Assembly (NCBI GenBank): GCA_965279315.1
Contig: OZ257145.1
Location: 930,001 to 994,000 of the forward strand
DNA length: 64,000 nt
From: JAPWJZ01 sp965279315
GTDB lineage: Bacteria > Pseudomonadota > Alphaproteobacteria > Micavibrionales > UBA2020
Reading direction: 5' to 3'
In this document: positions 24,138 through 33,134 of the stretch, piece after piece
How the letters are laid out: every line of letters begins with the position of its first letter
Numbering within the stretch: the stretch's first letter is position 1
Notes under the pieces: model-generated
Databases searched by the model: none
Told to the model about the DNA's origin: nothing
What the model saw: only the letters and a program-made list of their open reading frames with translations
Made by a program: the position numbers and the translations under genes

Positions 24138-26618
24138 TTATTCGCCGCCGAACATGCCGCCGCCGCCGTCACCGCCGCTGGCGCCGGGCGTGAAGCCCGT
24201 GTTGCCAAGCGGGATCGCGCCGCTGCCGCCATATCCGCCGCCGATACCGCCGATGCCCAGCGCATCGCCAAGCCCCTCCAGCCCCGGCACCATGCCGGTC
24301 ACATCGCTCGCGATGCCCTGCAGCCCTTCAAGGCTCATGTTCGACGGGTCCTGCAGGCGGGACAGGATCGTTTCCAGCAGCTGCGCCGATGCGTCATCGG
24401 CCAGCACGTTGCCTTCGGCATGTTCCATGAACGGCGCGGCGGTGGCGGCGGGCGCGCCCTCCAGCGACTGCAGTTCCTGCATCGCGCCGCGCACGTCGTT
24501 GGCGTTCAGTTTCATCTGCGCGCGCGCGACCACGGCGTCCACGCTCGATCCCTTCACGTCGTCGATGCGGCGCACCTTGACCAGTTTCGACATGCGCCGG
24601 ATCGCTTCCTGCTGCACGCTGGCATCCTGCCCCTGCAGTTTCGCCATCACGATGTCGGAGGCGAGGCCCTTGAACTCCTGCTGCAGCTGCTGGCGGTTCA
24701 GCACGCCGTTTTTCGCATAGGGCGACAGCCGTTTCAGCGAATCCACCATCGCGGGGTCTTCCCCTGCGAATTTCTGCATCAGCAGCAGGTCCTGCTCGAA
24801 CGACTGGTTGGTGTTGATGTTGTTGCGGAACTCGTTCAGCCCCAGCAGCAGCGCCGCCGCGCCCAGGTCCTTCGCGCTCACGCCGCCCATCAGCTTGTTC
24901 AGCGTCGGGTCGTTCAGCCGCGCCTGCGCGATCGCAGCGTTCAGCGAATCCTTGTCGGTCGGCGACCCCGCCAATACGCCCTGCAAATTGTTCATCGCCT
25001 TGCCGGTCGCATTGCGGCCTTCGGGCGAGCTGTTCATCTTGTTCAGGTTCGACAGCATGTTCAGGAAGCCCGCGACATTGCGCCCGATTTCCGTGTTGCC
25101 CGCAACGGCCGTCACCGTTTTGGCGGCGGTCGATGCGGTCGATGTGACGGCCTGCGCCGCGCCGCCCACGGCATCCACCGCCGATTCAACCTGCCCGATG
25201 CGGTCGTTCAGCCGCTGGCCGAAGGACCGCTGTTCTTCCTGCGCCGCCTTTTGCTGGGCGATGCGTTCCTTTTGCAACTGCTGGATGCGGCCGTTCAGCT
25301 CGTCCATCTTCGACTGCATCTGCGTGATTTCGTCCGACTTGCTCTTCCACATGAAAAGCTCCGGCGCCAGCAGCAGCCCTGCGCCGTACAGCGCGCAGAT
25401 GGTGAACAGCGACCCCATGACCATCGAGCGGTTCAGGAAGCGCCATTTTTCGGCGCGCAGGCGCTGTTCCTGCCGCTCCTGGAATGCGCGGCGGTCGATG
25501 GTCGCACGGCGGTCGGGGCCGGCATAGCTGTCGTTGCGCACATTGCCGTGGTTGTCGGGCGTGGTATAGCGCTGGCGGCGGTCTTCGCCGCGGCGGCGTT
25601 CGCGTTCGCGCTGCGCCTGCACGGTTTCCGACGGTTTCTGCGCGGGTTTTTGCGGTTGGTCGCTGTCCGTCATGCCGGTTTTTCCTTCCTGTTTCCACAG
25701 GCGCGCAGGGTCGATCCCGTTTTCCTGCGCGGCCTTCACCACGGCGTCGATGCGCGCCTCCGGCACCGTGCCGCGTTCTTTCCAGCCCTGCACGGTGGAT
25801 GGCGTGATGTCGAGCTTGCCGGCCAGCGGGCGGATGCCGCCAAAAGCCTCGATCACGGTATCCGCCTGCATGGCGGGCGTGGTTGAATCTTTTTCGCGCA
25901 GCAGGTCCATGACGGATTCCAGCTGCGGGCTGGCCGCGATGCGCATCACGCGCCACGGCAGCGGTTTCGCCGCCTCCGCCACGCGGTCGGACAGGCACAG
26001 CACTTCAATGCCCGTCGTCGTGCCGGACAGGGCAGGGTCTTGCTGCACCAGCTTCACGAAATTTTCCGCCGTGCGGGCGGACAGCAATGTCACCGTCGTG
26101 ATCTCGTTGTTCTTCAGCGCCTGCACCGTTTCGGCGGGCAGCTTGTCGACGAATTTCGCCTTGTACACCGGCACGCGTTCCACATAGACGCCGATATTTT
26201 CCAGCGCCGCGCCGAAATCCTCCGCCGTGTCCTCGCCGCAGACATGCAGCATGTTTTTCAGGTGCAGGTCGTCCTTTTCCGTCGCGACCAGTTCCTGCAG
26301 CGCCGCCGCGTCGCCCTGCGCGGAATAGACGCGCTTGAATCCCGCCGCTTCGGCGGTGTAGGCGGTCGCGTCCCCGACGGCGAAAATGGGGATGTACCGC
26401 TCTGTGAAGCTGCGGGCGAAAATATTGACGCCCTGCGCGGATGTGAAGATGAAGCCGTTATATTTGGCGATGTCGCCGATATGGTGATCCAGCTCCACAT
26501 ATTCGGTCATGGGGGCGATCAGCGCGCCGAAGCCTTCGCGGCGGAGGCGGTCGGCAAAATCCCCGGCCGCAGGCTGCGGGCGTGTCACAAGAATGCGGCG
26601 TGTTCTGGTATCGGCCAC
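24138..26618 (-). CDS. hemD: HemD (uroporphyrinogen-III synthase) fused to HTH and membrane/coiled-coil segment
   Basis: This 826-residue protein is about three times the usual HemD length. Residues 1-242 are a uroporphyrinogen-III synthase domain (ILVTRPQPAAGDFADRL, FTSAQGVNIFA, LLSARTAENF), which closes and inverts ring D of hydroxymethylbilane. Residues 250-312 look like a Cro/YdaS-type helix-turn-helix (PLAGKLDITPSTVQGWKERG). A charged linker, one transmembrane helix (about 398-418) and a coiled coil (428-470) follow, then a long helical part and a glycine-rich end. In alphaproteobacteria a separate Mic60 (mitofilin-like) gene often sits between hemD and hemY. The TM plus coiled-coil part is probably its counterpart, fused here. 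A sequencing-induced fusion cannot be excluded. Confidence 0.75.
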   Translation of the reverse strand: MADTRTRRILVTRPQPAAGDFADRLRREGFGALIAPMTEYVELDHHIGDIAKYNGFIFTSAQGVNIFARSFTERYIPIFAVGDATAYTAEAAGFKRVYSAQGDAAALQELVATEKDDLHLKNMLHVCGEDTAEDFGAALENIGVYVERVPVYKAKFVDKLPAETVQALKNNEITTVTLLSARTAENFVKLVQQDPALSGTTTGIEVLCLSDRVAEAAKPLPWRVMRIAASPQLESVMDLLREKDSTTPAMQADTVIEAFGGIRPLAGKLDITPSTVQGWKERGTVPEARIDAVVKAAQENGIDPARLWKQEGKTGMTDSDQPQKPAQKPSETVQAQRERERRRGEDRRQRYTTPDNHGNVRNDSYAGPDRRATIDRRAFQERQEQRLRAEKWRFLNRSMVMGSLFTICALYGAGLLLAPELFMWKSKSDEITQMQSKMDELNGRIQQLQKERIAQQKAAQEEQRSFGQRLNDRIGQVESAVDAVGGAAQAVTSTASTAAKTVTAVAGNTEIGRNVAGFLNMLSNLNKMNSSPEGRNATGKAMNNLQGVLAGSPTDKDSLNAAIAQARLNDPTLNKLMGGVSAKDLGAAALLLGLNEFRNNINTNQSFEQDLLLMQKFAGEDPAMVDSLKRLSPYAKNGVLNRQQLQQEFKGLASDIVMAKLQGQDASVQQEAIRRMSKLVKVRRIDDVKGSSVDAVVARAQMKLNANDVRGAMQELQSLEGAPAATAAPFMEHAEGNVLADDASAQLLETILSRLQDPSNMSLEGLQGIASDVTGMVPGLEGLGDALGIGGIGGGYGGSGAIPLGNTGFTPGASGGDGGGGMFGGE

Positions 26619-26814
26619 GGCTTTAATATCCCCTTTAATCTATCCCCTTGTTATCATGACGATCATAGACAGTGATGGTCAACAATTCGTTGATAAACGC
26701 CCCAGCCCTGCAGTCATTGCGGCGACAGGGGCATTTAACGGCAATTTATTGATTATACCCCCAAGTTATGTTAATAATGGTTATCATTCAGACCATTAAC
26801 GGCGAGTTTTTTAA

Positions 26815-27456
26815 GTGAAAGACGACCTTGTCCGCGAAATTCATGGGGTGTTGGCCGCCTATGTGGAAAAGGCGAACTACGTCTATTGCCATCAGGACAC
26901 CGTCTGCAATGTTTTGCTGTCGACCGATGGCGACACGCAATTCCGCACCACCTATCCCCGCCCGCATTTCCACCAGCCGCCGGTCGACCTGGAACGCGAA
27001 CACGGCTTTACCGGCATCGCGGCGCATTACAAACTGCCCGAAGGGCTGAAGGCCTCCGAACTGCAAGGCTACGGCGAAATCCTGCGCCATGCCGCGCAGG
27101 CGGGCGAATTGTCGGTCGAGGCGATGAACGAGAAGTTTGACGAGGTGCTGCTGTCACTCGCAGCCCGCAACCCGCAGCTGGCGAAGCTCGACCCCGGCGG
27201 AGACTGGCTGGGGCGTTACAACATCGTTCTTGGTGTCGCGAGCGATTTTAACGCGAAAGACATCCAGTTCTTCATCGACACCTTCCCCGATATCGTGCCG
27301 AAGGACGGCGCGGAACACTACACGAAACTGTGGGAAAATATCCGCGGGTTGCCGCTCATCTGGATGCCCGCGCCGGATACGTTGATCGATATCGCGACCC
27401 AGATGCAGGGCAAGGTGATCGAACAAAAACCGCTGCCGAAGTGGGATGCGGGTTAA
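26815..27456 (+). CDS. Hypothetical protein in the heme region
   Basis: This 213-residue protein starts at GTG and has no signal peptide or membrane segment. It has a cysteine/histidine-containing N-terminal region (YVYCHQDTVCNVLL) and a helical rest with two related-looking phrases on aspartate-rich turns. It ends PLPKWDAG. It is transcribed opposite to hemD and hemC, so it interrupts the heme block. No family is recognised. Confidence 0.6.
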   Translation: MKDDLVREIHGVLAAYVEKANYVYCHQDTVCNVLLSTDGDTQFRTTYPRPHFHQPPVDLEREHGFTGIAAHYKLPEGLKASELQGYGEILRHAAQAGELSVEAMNEKFDEVLLSLAARNPQLAKLDPGGDWLGRYNIVLGVASDFNAKDIQFFIDTFPDIVPKDGAEHYTKLWENIRGLPLIWMPAPDTLIDIATQMQGKVIEQKPLPKWDAG

Positions 27457-27466
27457 CCACTACACC

Positions 27467-27487
27467 ACCCCCGCGTTGTGCGGGGGT
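27467..27487 (+). terminator. Hairpin after the hypothetical gene
   Basis: ACCCCCGC pairs with GCGGGGGT around GTTGT, 10 nt after the stop. The T tract is missing, so termination is plausible rather than certain. Confidence 0.5.
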
Positions 27488-27578
27488 CCAAAAGCGCGTC
27501 CGCGCGTCTCATAACTCAGTCATATGACGGCAGGACTGCCTTTTGGATGCCCGCGCAAGGCGGGCATGGCAAAAACTA

Positions 27579-28508
27579 TCAGCCTTTTCCCTGCTGCTTC
27601 AGAATATCCCTGCCCGCCGCTTCGCCCAGCGCCTTCGCTTCGCCCGGGTTGGTGACGTTCATCAGGAATGATACGCGCCACACGTTCTTGCCGTCTTCGG
27701 ATGCCGATAACGCTTCGAACTTCGCGCGGCCTTGCGGGTCTGTCTCGTGCAGCAATGCGGCGAGGGGGGTTTTGCACGATCCGTCCATAACAGCAAGAAA
27801 CGCACGCTCCGCCGTCACGCGCAATTCGGTTTTGTAGCAATGGATGGTGGCGAGCAGCTCTTGCGTCTCGCGGTCGTTGTTGCGCACCTCGATGCCGACC
27901 GCGCCCTGGGCGACGGCGGGCAGCATTTCATCGGTCGAGAGGTAATGCTGGATCAGGTTTTCCTGCCCCAGCCGTTTTAATCCGGCAGCGGCCAGCAGCG
28001 TCGCATCGACGACGCCTTCCTCCAGCTTCTTCAATCGCGTGCCGACATTGCCGCGAAACGTCACGACTTTCAAATCGGGGCGTTGCGCCAGTACCAGTGC
28101 CTGCCTGCGGAGGCTGGATGTTCCTACCACCGCACCCGGCGGCAGTTCGGCAATCGAATTTGCTTTTAATGAAAAGAACGCGTCGCGCACATCTTCGCGC
28201 GGCAGCAGGCAGGGGATGGAAAGGCCATCGGGCAATTGCGTCGGCATGTCCTTCATCGAATGCACGGCGCAGTCAATCTCGCCCGCGATCAGGGCATCCT
28301 CGATCTCCTTGGTGAACAGCCCCTTGCCGCCGACTTCCGACAGTGGCCGGTCCTGAATGCGGTCGCCGCTGGTGATGATCTTCACAATTTCGACCGCACC
28401 CTCCGCTTTCAAATGCGGGTGCTTCGCCTGCAAGGCGGCGATCAGCAGATGGGTCTGGGCGAGGGCGAGGGGGCTGCCCCGCGTGCCGATTTTTAATGTC
28501 GCTTTCAT
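27579..28508 (-). CDS. hemC: Hydroxymethylbilane synthase
   Basis: This 309-residue porphobilinogen deaminase joins four porphobilinogen units into hydroxymethylbilane, the substrate of HemD. Family motifs are intact: IGTRGSPLALAQ (7-18), SMKDMPT with catalytic D87, GTSSLRRQ (129-136), and the dipyrromethane cofactor cysteine C245 in DGSCKTPL. The start MKATLKIGTRG is the usual one; an upstream in-frame ATG adds 31 unrelated residues. Gene order hemC, then hemD and hemY on the same strand, is conserved apart from the inserted opposite-strand gene. Confidence 0.95.
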   Translation of the reverse strand: MKATLKIGTRGSPLALAQTHLLIAALQAKHPHLKAEGAVEIVKIITSGDRIQDRPLSEVGGKGLFTKEIEDALIAGEIDCAVHSMKDMPTQLPDGLSIPCLLPREDVRDAFFSLKANSIAELPPGAVVGTSSLRRQALVLAQRPDLKVVTFRGNVGTRLKKLEEGVVDATLLAAAGLKRLGQENLIQHYLSTDEMLPAVAQGAVGIEVRNNDRETQELLATIHCYKTELRVTAERAFLAVMDGSCKTPLAALLHETDPQGRAKFEALSASEDGKNVWRVSFLMNVTNPGEAKALGEAAGRDILKQQGKG

Positions 28509-28881
28509 GGGGCAGTTATACGGCGATTGGGCGCACGAATCAAATTCCAGAGGGCTTTTTTTTGACGCCCAAAGGGCGTGGCGCAATAAAATTATACTCA
28601 AATCGAGTATATTATGGGAATGAAATTAAAATAATTCAGATATCGCGGGATTCTCCGTATTTACAAGCATTTCAGGGTGATGCTATCTGACCATCGAAAA
28701 TAGAAACATCTTCAGGAAAATGACGCAAGAACCAAACTTGACGGTTTTTGAGGCTGGCAGTATGAAGGACATATGCACCCCACTTTCTTTACGGGAACGA
28801 ACTTCACCACCCTCACATGAGGCGGGGCTGCGTATTGCTGCGACAAAAAAACGAAAAACAATTTAACAGGAGCACAGAAGA
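28509..28881. other. Divergent intergenic region, hemC / SPFH genes
   Basis: About 370 nt separate the two start codons. The part near 28590-28620 is AT-rich and holds a small palindrome (ATACTC-AAATC-GAGTAT). No convincing gene or promoter pair is seen on either strand. An RBS (AGGAG) lies just before the SPFH gene. Confidence 0.6.
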
Positions 28882-29844
28882 ATGATTTTAGAAACCGTAC
28901 TTATCGCAGGCGCCCTTGTCGCCGGTGGCGGCGCTGCCGTCGGCTGGCTCTCCAGCATGATCATGAACGTGCGTGAAAAACAGGAAGTGCTGATCGAAAG
29001 CTTCGGCAAATACGTCAAGACCGTCAATTCCCCCGGCCTGCAGCTGAAAGCGCCGTGGCCGTTCCAGACCGTGGCGGAGCGCGTGCCGACCGCGCTGCAG
29101 GAATTCAAGGAAGACCTCGCCACGAAAACCAAAGACAACATCTTCGTGACCGTGCCGATCAAGATGCACCTTGAAGTCTACGACCCCAAAAAATACCACT
29201 ACGCGTCGAACGACCCGCTGAAGCAGGTGATGTCCCGCGTGGCCGCGACCGTGAAGCAGCTGACCTCCAACATGGATTTCGCAGAGCTGTACCAGGGCCG
29301 CCAGACCATTTCCGACCGCGTGCGCGAAAACGTGGGCAAGGAAATCGAGGACCTCTATGGCATGAAACTGGTCGATGTGATCGTCGACGAACCCCATGCG
29401 CCGCAGGACCTGCAGAACAAGTACAACAACGTCAAGGGCTCCGAGATGGAACGCCAGACGATGCTGAACATGGCCGAAGCGGAAAAGAAACGCATGATCC
29501 TGGAAGCCGAAGGCCGCAAGGAAGCGCAGAAACTGGACGGCGAAGGTATCGCAGCACAGCGTTCCGCGATCTTCGAAAACTACGCGCAGCAGTTCAATAA
29601 ACTCGCGAAAGAAGGCCTGTCCGAAGAAATGGCGCACCAGATCATCACGCTCGCCATGCAGAACGACACCATCCGCGACGCAGCGAAGAGCGGCAACATC
29701 ATCATCACCAGCGGCAACGCAAGCGACGTGCTGGGGCAGATGCAGGCGCTCGGCAAATCGCTGACCAAGCCTTCCAACGGCCATGCGAATGACGACGGCG
29801 GCCATGCAACGCCCGCCGCGCACAAGCCGCCGAAACAGGGCTGA
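28882..29844 (+). CDS. SPFH/Band-7 membrane protein 1
   Basis: This 320-residue protein has an N-terminal membrane segment (about 3-30) and a Band-7/SPFH domain (about 30-190: EKQEVLIESFGKYVKTV, GLQLKAPWP, LVDVIVDEPHAP). A coiled coil rich in E, K and A follows (AEKKRMILEAEGRKEAQKL, GEGIAAQRSAIFENY). This resembles the HIR/prohibitin-like branch, which forms large membrane rings organising lipid domains and proteases. The tail is basic and proline-rich (AAHKPPKQG). A paralogue follows, with a hairpin in between. Confidence 0.85.
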   Translation: MILETVLIAGALVAGGGAAVGWLSSMIMNVREKQEVLIESFGKYVKTVNSPGLQLKAPWPFQTVAERVPTALQEFKEDLATKTKDNIFVTVPIKMHLEVYDPKKYHYASNDPLKQVMSRVAATVKQLTSNMDFAELYQGRQTISDRVRENVGKEIEDLYGMKLVDVIVDEPHAPQDLQNKYNNVKGSEMERQTMLNMAEAEKKRMILEAEGRKEAQKLDGEGIAAQRSAIFENYAQQFNKLAKEGLSEEMAHQIITLAMQNDTIRDAAKSGNIIITSGNASDVLGQMQALGKSLTKPSNGHANDDGGHATPAAHKPPKQG

Positions 29845-29863
29845 TAAAACTTGACCTGAATAA

Positions 29864-29897
29864 AAGCGGCCTGCACGGGAAACCCTGCAGGCCGCTT
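29864..29897 (+). terminator. Hairpin between the two SPFH genes
   Basis: AAGCGGCCTGCA pairs exactly with TGCAGGCCGCTT around a 10-nt loop, without a T tract. It may attenuate transcription or stabilise the upstream message. Confidence 0.5.
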
Positions 29898-29929
29898 CCG
29901 CGTCCACCACACAAAAAGGAATTACGACA

Positions 29930-30811
29930 ATGGCATTTGTTTTTACCGTCAAAGAAAAAGAAGCCGTGATCATGCAGAGCTTCGGCAAATACACGCAGAC
30001 GATCACCACCCCCGGCATCACCGTCGTGCCGCCCTGGCACAATATCGCGGCGCGCGTCGACCTTTCGCTCCGCCAGGTCGAAGAAACCCTCAGCACGAAA
30101 ACGAAGGACGATATTTTCGTGTCGATCCCGATCAAGGTGCATCTGCAGGTAACAGATGCGAAACGCTATCACTACGACAGCAATAAACCTGAAGAACAGG
30201 TGAAGGTGCGCGTGGCCGCGACGATCAAGCAGCTGGTGTCGGGCATGGATTTCATCGAACTGTACCAGACCCGCGAGCATATCTCCGAACTCGCGCGCCA
30301 GAAGGTCGGCAAGGAAATCGAGGACCTGTACGGCATGAAACTGGTCGATGTGATCGTCGATGAACCGCATGCCAACCAGACCGCCATGAACTCCTTCTCC
30401 TCCGTCAAGGAAGCGGAGCGCAACATGCTGGCCGCCCAGAACGACTCTGCCGCGATCAAGATGCGCATCATCGCCGAAGCGGAAGCCCGCAAGGAAGCGT
30501 TGCGCCTGCACGGTGAAGGCATCGCCGAACAGCGCGCCGCGATTTTCGCGAACTACGCGGAGCAGTTCAACAACCTCGCCAAAAAAGGCATGTCGCCCGA
30601 AATGGCGCACGAGGTCATCACCCTTGCGATGGCGCTCGACACCACCCGCGACGCCGCCGAAAAGGGCAACATGATCCTCAGCACCACCAATGCCGGCGAC
30701 CTGATCGCCCAGATGCAGACGCTCGGCAAGACGCTGACCAAGCCCGGCATGACGCCCCCCCAGAACGACAACCTGGCGGCGCCCGCGATCAAGCCGCCCA
30801 AAGCCGGCTAA
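29930..30811 (+). CDS. SPFH/Band-7 membrane protein 2
   Basis: This 293-residue paralogue of the preceding gene lacks its extra N-terminal membrane segment and begins MAFVFTVKEKEAVIMQSFGK. The SPFH core (VDVIVDEPHANQTAMNS) and coiled coil (EAEARKEALRLHGEGIAEQ) are clearly homologous, and both end in a basic proline-rich tail (IKPPKAG). The two probably form a hetero-oligomeric ring, as prohibitin pairs do; that is inference. The RBS is weak (AAAGGA). Confidence 0.85.
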   Translation: MAFVFTVKEKEAVIMQSFGKYTQTITTPGITVVPPWHNIAARVDLSLRQVEETLSTKTKDDIFVSIPIKVHLQVTDAKRYHYDSNKPEEQVKVRVAATIKQLVSGMDFIELYQTREHISELARQKVGKEIEDLYGMKLVDVIVDEPHANQTAMNSFSSVKEAERNMLAAQNDSAAIKMRIIAEAEARKEALRLHGEGIAEQRAAIFANYAEQFNNLAKKGMSPEMAHEVITLAMALDTTRDAAEKGNMILSTTNAGDLIAQMQTLGKTLTKPGMTPPQNDNLAAPAIKPPKAG

Positions 30812-30830
30812 TAGTAAAAACAGCCTGAAC

Positions 30831-30867
30831 AAACGGCCCCGTTGCAAAACGGGGCCGTTTTGCTTTT
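30831..30867 (+). terminator. Rho-independent terminator after SPFH gene 2
   Basis: AAACGGCCCCGTT pairs with AACGGGGCCGTTT around GCAA, followed by TGCTTTTT. It separates the SPFH pair from tsaD. Confidence 0.85.
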
Positions 30868-30896
30868 TGGCGCGGGGCTATGCTATAACGATAACC

Positions 30897-31964
30897 ATGA
30901 AAGTACTGGGCATTGAAACCAGCTGCGATGAAACAGCCGTCGCGGTGGTCACATCGGAAAAGCAGATTTTGGCCAACCTTGTGTTGAGCCAGATGGAGCA
31001 TGAAAAATTCGGCGGCGTCGTGCCCGAAATCGCCGCGCGCGCGCACCTGACCCATATCGACGCGCTGGTGCGCGACGCGCTGGAACAATCCAAACTGACG
31101 TTCAAGGACCTTGACGGCATCGCCGTCACCGCTGGCCCCGGCCTGATCGGCGGCGTGCTGGTCGGCGTGATGACGGCGAAGGCGATTGCGGCGGTGCATG
31201 GCACGCCCCTGATCGGCGTCAACCATCTGGAAGGCCACGCGCTGACCGTGCGCCTGACCGATGACGTGAAATTCCCCTACCTGCTACTGCTCGTCTCCGG
31301 CGGGCATTGCCAGCTGCTGATCGTAGAGGGCGTCGGCAAATACAAGCGCATCGGCACCACGATCGACGATGCGGCGGGGGAGGCGTTTGATAAAACCTCG
31401 AAACTCCTCGGCCTCGGCTATCCCGGCGGCCCGGCGGTGGAGCGTATGGCGGCATCCTGCGGCACGCCCGCACGCGCGCGCAAAAAATTTCCGCTGCCGA
31501 AACCGATGGTGGGCAAGCCCGGCTGCGATTTTTCCTTCTCCGGGCTCAAGACTGCCGTGCGCCGCATGGCCGATGCATTGCCCGAAGAAATCCCGCAGGA
31601 AGACCTGGTGGATTTGTGTTTCGCGTTTCAGGACGTGGTGGCCGATGTGCTGTCCGACCGCGTGAAAAACGCCATTGCGATGTATAAGGCGCAATGCCCC
31701 GATGCCCATGCGCTGGTCGTGGCGGGCGGCGTTGCCGCCAATAAAGCCCTGCGCGGCGTTTTGGAAAAAATCGCGGGTGATGCAGGCTTGCGCTTCATCG
31801 CCCCGCCCCTGAAACTCTGCACCGATAACGCCGCCATGATCGCCTGGGCGGGCATGGAACGGCTGCAACTGGGTCTGGTTGATGCGCCCGATTTCAAGGT
31901 TCATGCGCGCTGGCCGCTCGACCCCGATGCGCCGGTCGCCCAAATTAAATCGCAAAGGATATAG
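30897..31964 (+). CDS. tsaD: tRNA N6-threonylcarbamoyladenosine transferase TsaD
   Basis: This 355-residue member of the ASKHA family transfers threonylcarbamoyl to A37 of ANN-decoding tRNAs, working with TsaB, TsaE and TsaC. Motifs: VLGIETSCDET at the start, the metal-binding histidines in EIAARAHLTHID, GVNHLEGHAL, LLVSGGHCQL, GGVAANKALR and the C-terminal CTDNAAMIAW. The ATG at 30897 gives the standard N-terminus. gpsA follows after 2 nt. Confidence 0.97.
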   Translation: MKVLGIETSCDETAVAVVTSEKQILANLVLSQMEHEKFGGVVPEIAARAHLTHIDALVRDALEQSKLTFKDLDGIAVTAGPGLIGGVLVGVMTAKAIAAVHGTPLIGVNHLEGHALTVRLTDDVKFPYLLLLVSGGHCQLLIVEGVGKYKRIGTTIDDAAGEAFDKTSKLLGLGYPGGPAVERMAASCGTPARARKKFPLPKPMVGKPGCDFSFSGLKTAVRRMADALPEEIPQEDLVDLCFAFQDVVADVLSDRVKNAIAMYKAQCPDAHALVVAGGVAANKALRGVLEKIAGDAGLRFIAPPLKLCTDNAAMIAWAGMERLQLGLVDAPDFKVHARWPLDPDAPVAQIKSQRI

Positions 31965-31966
31965 AC

Positions 31967-32998
31967 GTGTCCGGTATTCAAAATACTGCCGCGCGCGGCA
32001 TTCAAAACATTTCCGTCATCGGCGGCGGTTCATGGGGCACGGCGCTGGCGCAGATTTTTGCGCAGGCAGGCCGCGATGTGGTTTTGTATGCGCGGGATGC
32101 CGGCCTTGCCGAAAAAATCAACACAACCCACGAAAATCCGACCTACCTTGCGGGCGCGAAACTGGATGCGAAGCTCAAAGCGACATCCGACATGGCGGCT
32201 GCGGTCAAGAATGCGCAGCTGGTCATGCTCGTCACGCCCACGCAATATTTGCGCGAAACGCTGAAAAAGCTCGCCCCGCTGCTGCCCGCTGGCGTGCCGC
32301 TATTGAATGCGTCCAAGGGCATTGAAATGACCACCGGATATCTGCTGTCCGAAGTCGCGGCTGAAATCGTGCCGGATCATCCCTATGCCGCTTTCTCCGG
32401 CCCGACCTTTGCGACCGAAGCGGTGCGCGGGTTGCCGACCGCGATCACGCTCGCCACCTCGGCCGATGCGAAAATTGCGCAGGGCTGGGCGAATGCGCTG
32501 CGCGGAAAATCCTTCCGTCCCTATCTGTCCGACGATGTGATCGGCGTTGAAATCGCGGGCGCATTGAAAAATGTGATTGCGATTGCCTGCGGCATCGTGG
32601 AAGGGCGCGGTTTGGGGCAAAACGCCAAGGCCGCCGTGATGACGCGCGGCATCGCCGAAATCCGCCGCCTTGGCGTGAAACGCGGCGCCAAGCCGGAAAC
32701 ATTCCTGGGCCTCGCTGGCCTTGGCGACCTCACGCTCACCTGTTCCTCGATGACCTCGCGCAACTATTCGCTCGGCTTTGAACTCGGTCAGGGTAAGCCT
32801 TTGAAACAAATCCTCGCCGAACGCAACTCGGTCTCCGAAGGCGTCACCACCTCATGGGCGGTCGCCGATTATGCGGCTGCGCATGACGTTGAAATGCCGA
32901 TCTGCCTTGCGGTCAAGGAAATCCTGCATAACGGCGCGAATGTGGATGATATCGTGCTGGGGCTGCTGTCACGCGACCTGAAGAACGAAAACTCTTAA
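31967..32998 (+). CDS. gpsA: Glycerol-3-phosphate dehydrogenase [NAD(P)+]
   Basis: This 343-residue cytoplasmic enzyme makes sn-glycerol-3-phosphate for phospholipid synthesis. The NAD(P)-binding motif ISVIGGGSWGTALA, the PTQYLRETL loop, LLNASKGIE, AFSGPTFATEA and the catalytic lysine region VEIAGALKNVIAIA are all present. The start is GTG, 2 nt after the tsaD stop; a slightly shorter product from another codon is possible because the first 15 residues precede the fold. The tsaD-gpsA pair is a common alphaproteobacterial arrangement. Confidence 0.96.
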   Translation: MSGIQNTAARGIQNISVIGGGSWGTALAQIFAQAGRDVVLYARDAGLAEKINTTHENPTYLAGAKLDAKLKATSDMAAAVKNAQLVMLVTPTQYLRETLKKLAPLLPAGVPLLNASKGIEMTTGYLLSEVAAEIVPDHPYAAFSGPTFATEAVRGLPTAITLATSADAKIAQGWANALRGKSFRPYLSDDVIGVEIAGALKNVIAIACGIVEGRGLGQNAKAAVMTRGIAEIRRLGVKRGAKPETFLGLAGLGDLTLTCSSMTSRNYSLGFELGQGKPLKQILAERNSVSEGVTTSWAVADYAAAHDVEMPICLAVKEILHNGANVDDIVLGLLSRDLKNENS

Positions 32999-33008
32999 AC
33001 ACCCTCGA

Positions 33009-33131
33009 CCGTAACCCCGGCGAAGGCCGGGGTCCAAGCCATGGCTCGTGCTATTGGCGGCTGCGGCTTATGAGGTGTCACTGCCAATTACCCTGAGAGT
33101 GCTTGGACCCCGGCCTTCGCCGGGGTTACGG
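33009..33131. repeat. Perfect 31-bp inverted repeat with self-pairing arms
   Basis: Arms 33009-33039 and 33101-33131 are exact reverse complements 61 nt apart. Each arm is itself a hairpin, CCCCGGCGAAGGCCGGGG. It fills the gap between gpsA and the phosphatase gene and looks like an extragenic palindromic element that may also end both converging transcripts. Confidence 0.95.
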
Positions 33132-33134
33132 AAG

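Noticed and set aside
27420..27487. A minus-strand stretch resembling the start of a tRNA (TGGTGTAGTGGTTAAC) with a TTCGATC further on
   Set aside because: The anticodon stem, T stem and acceptor pairing do not form, and the region is the end of a coding frame plus a simple GC hairpin.
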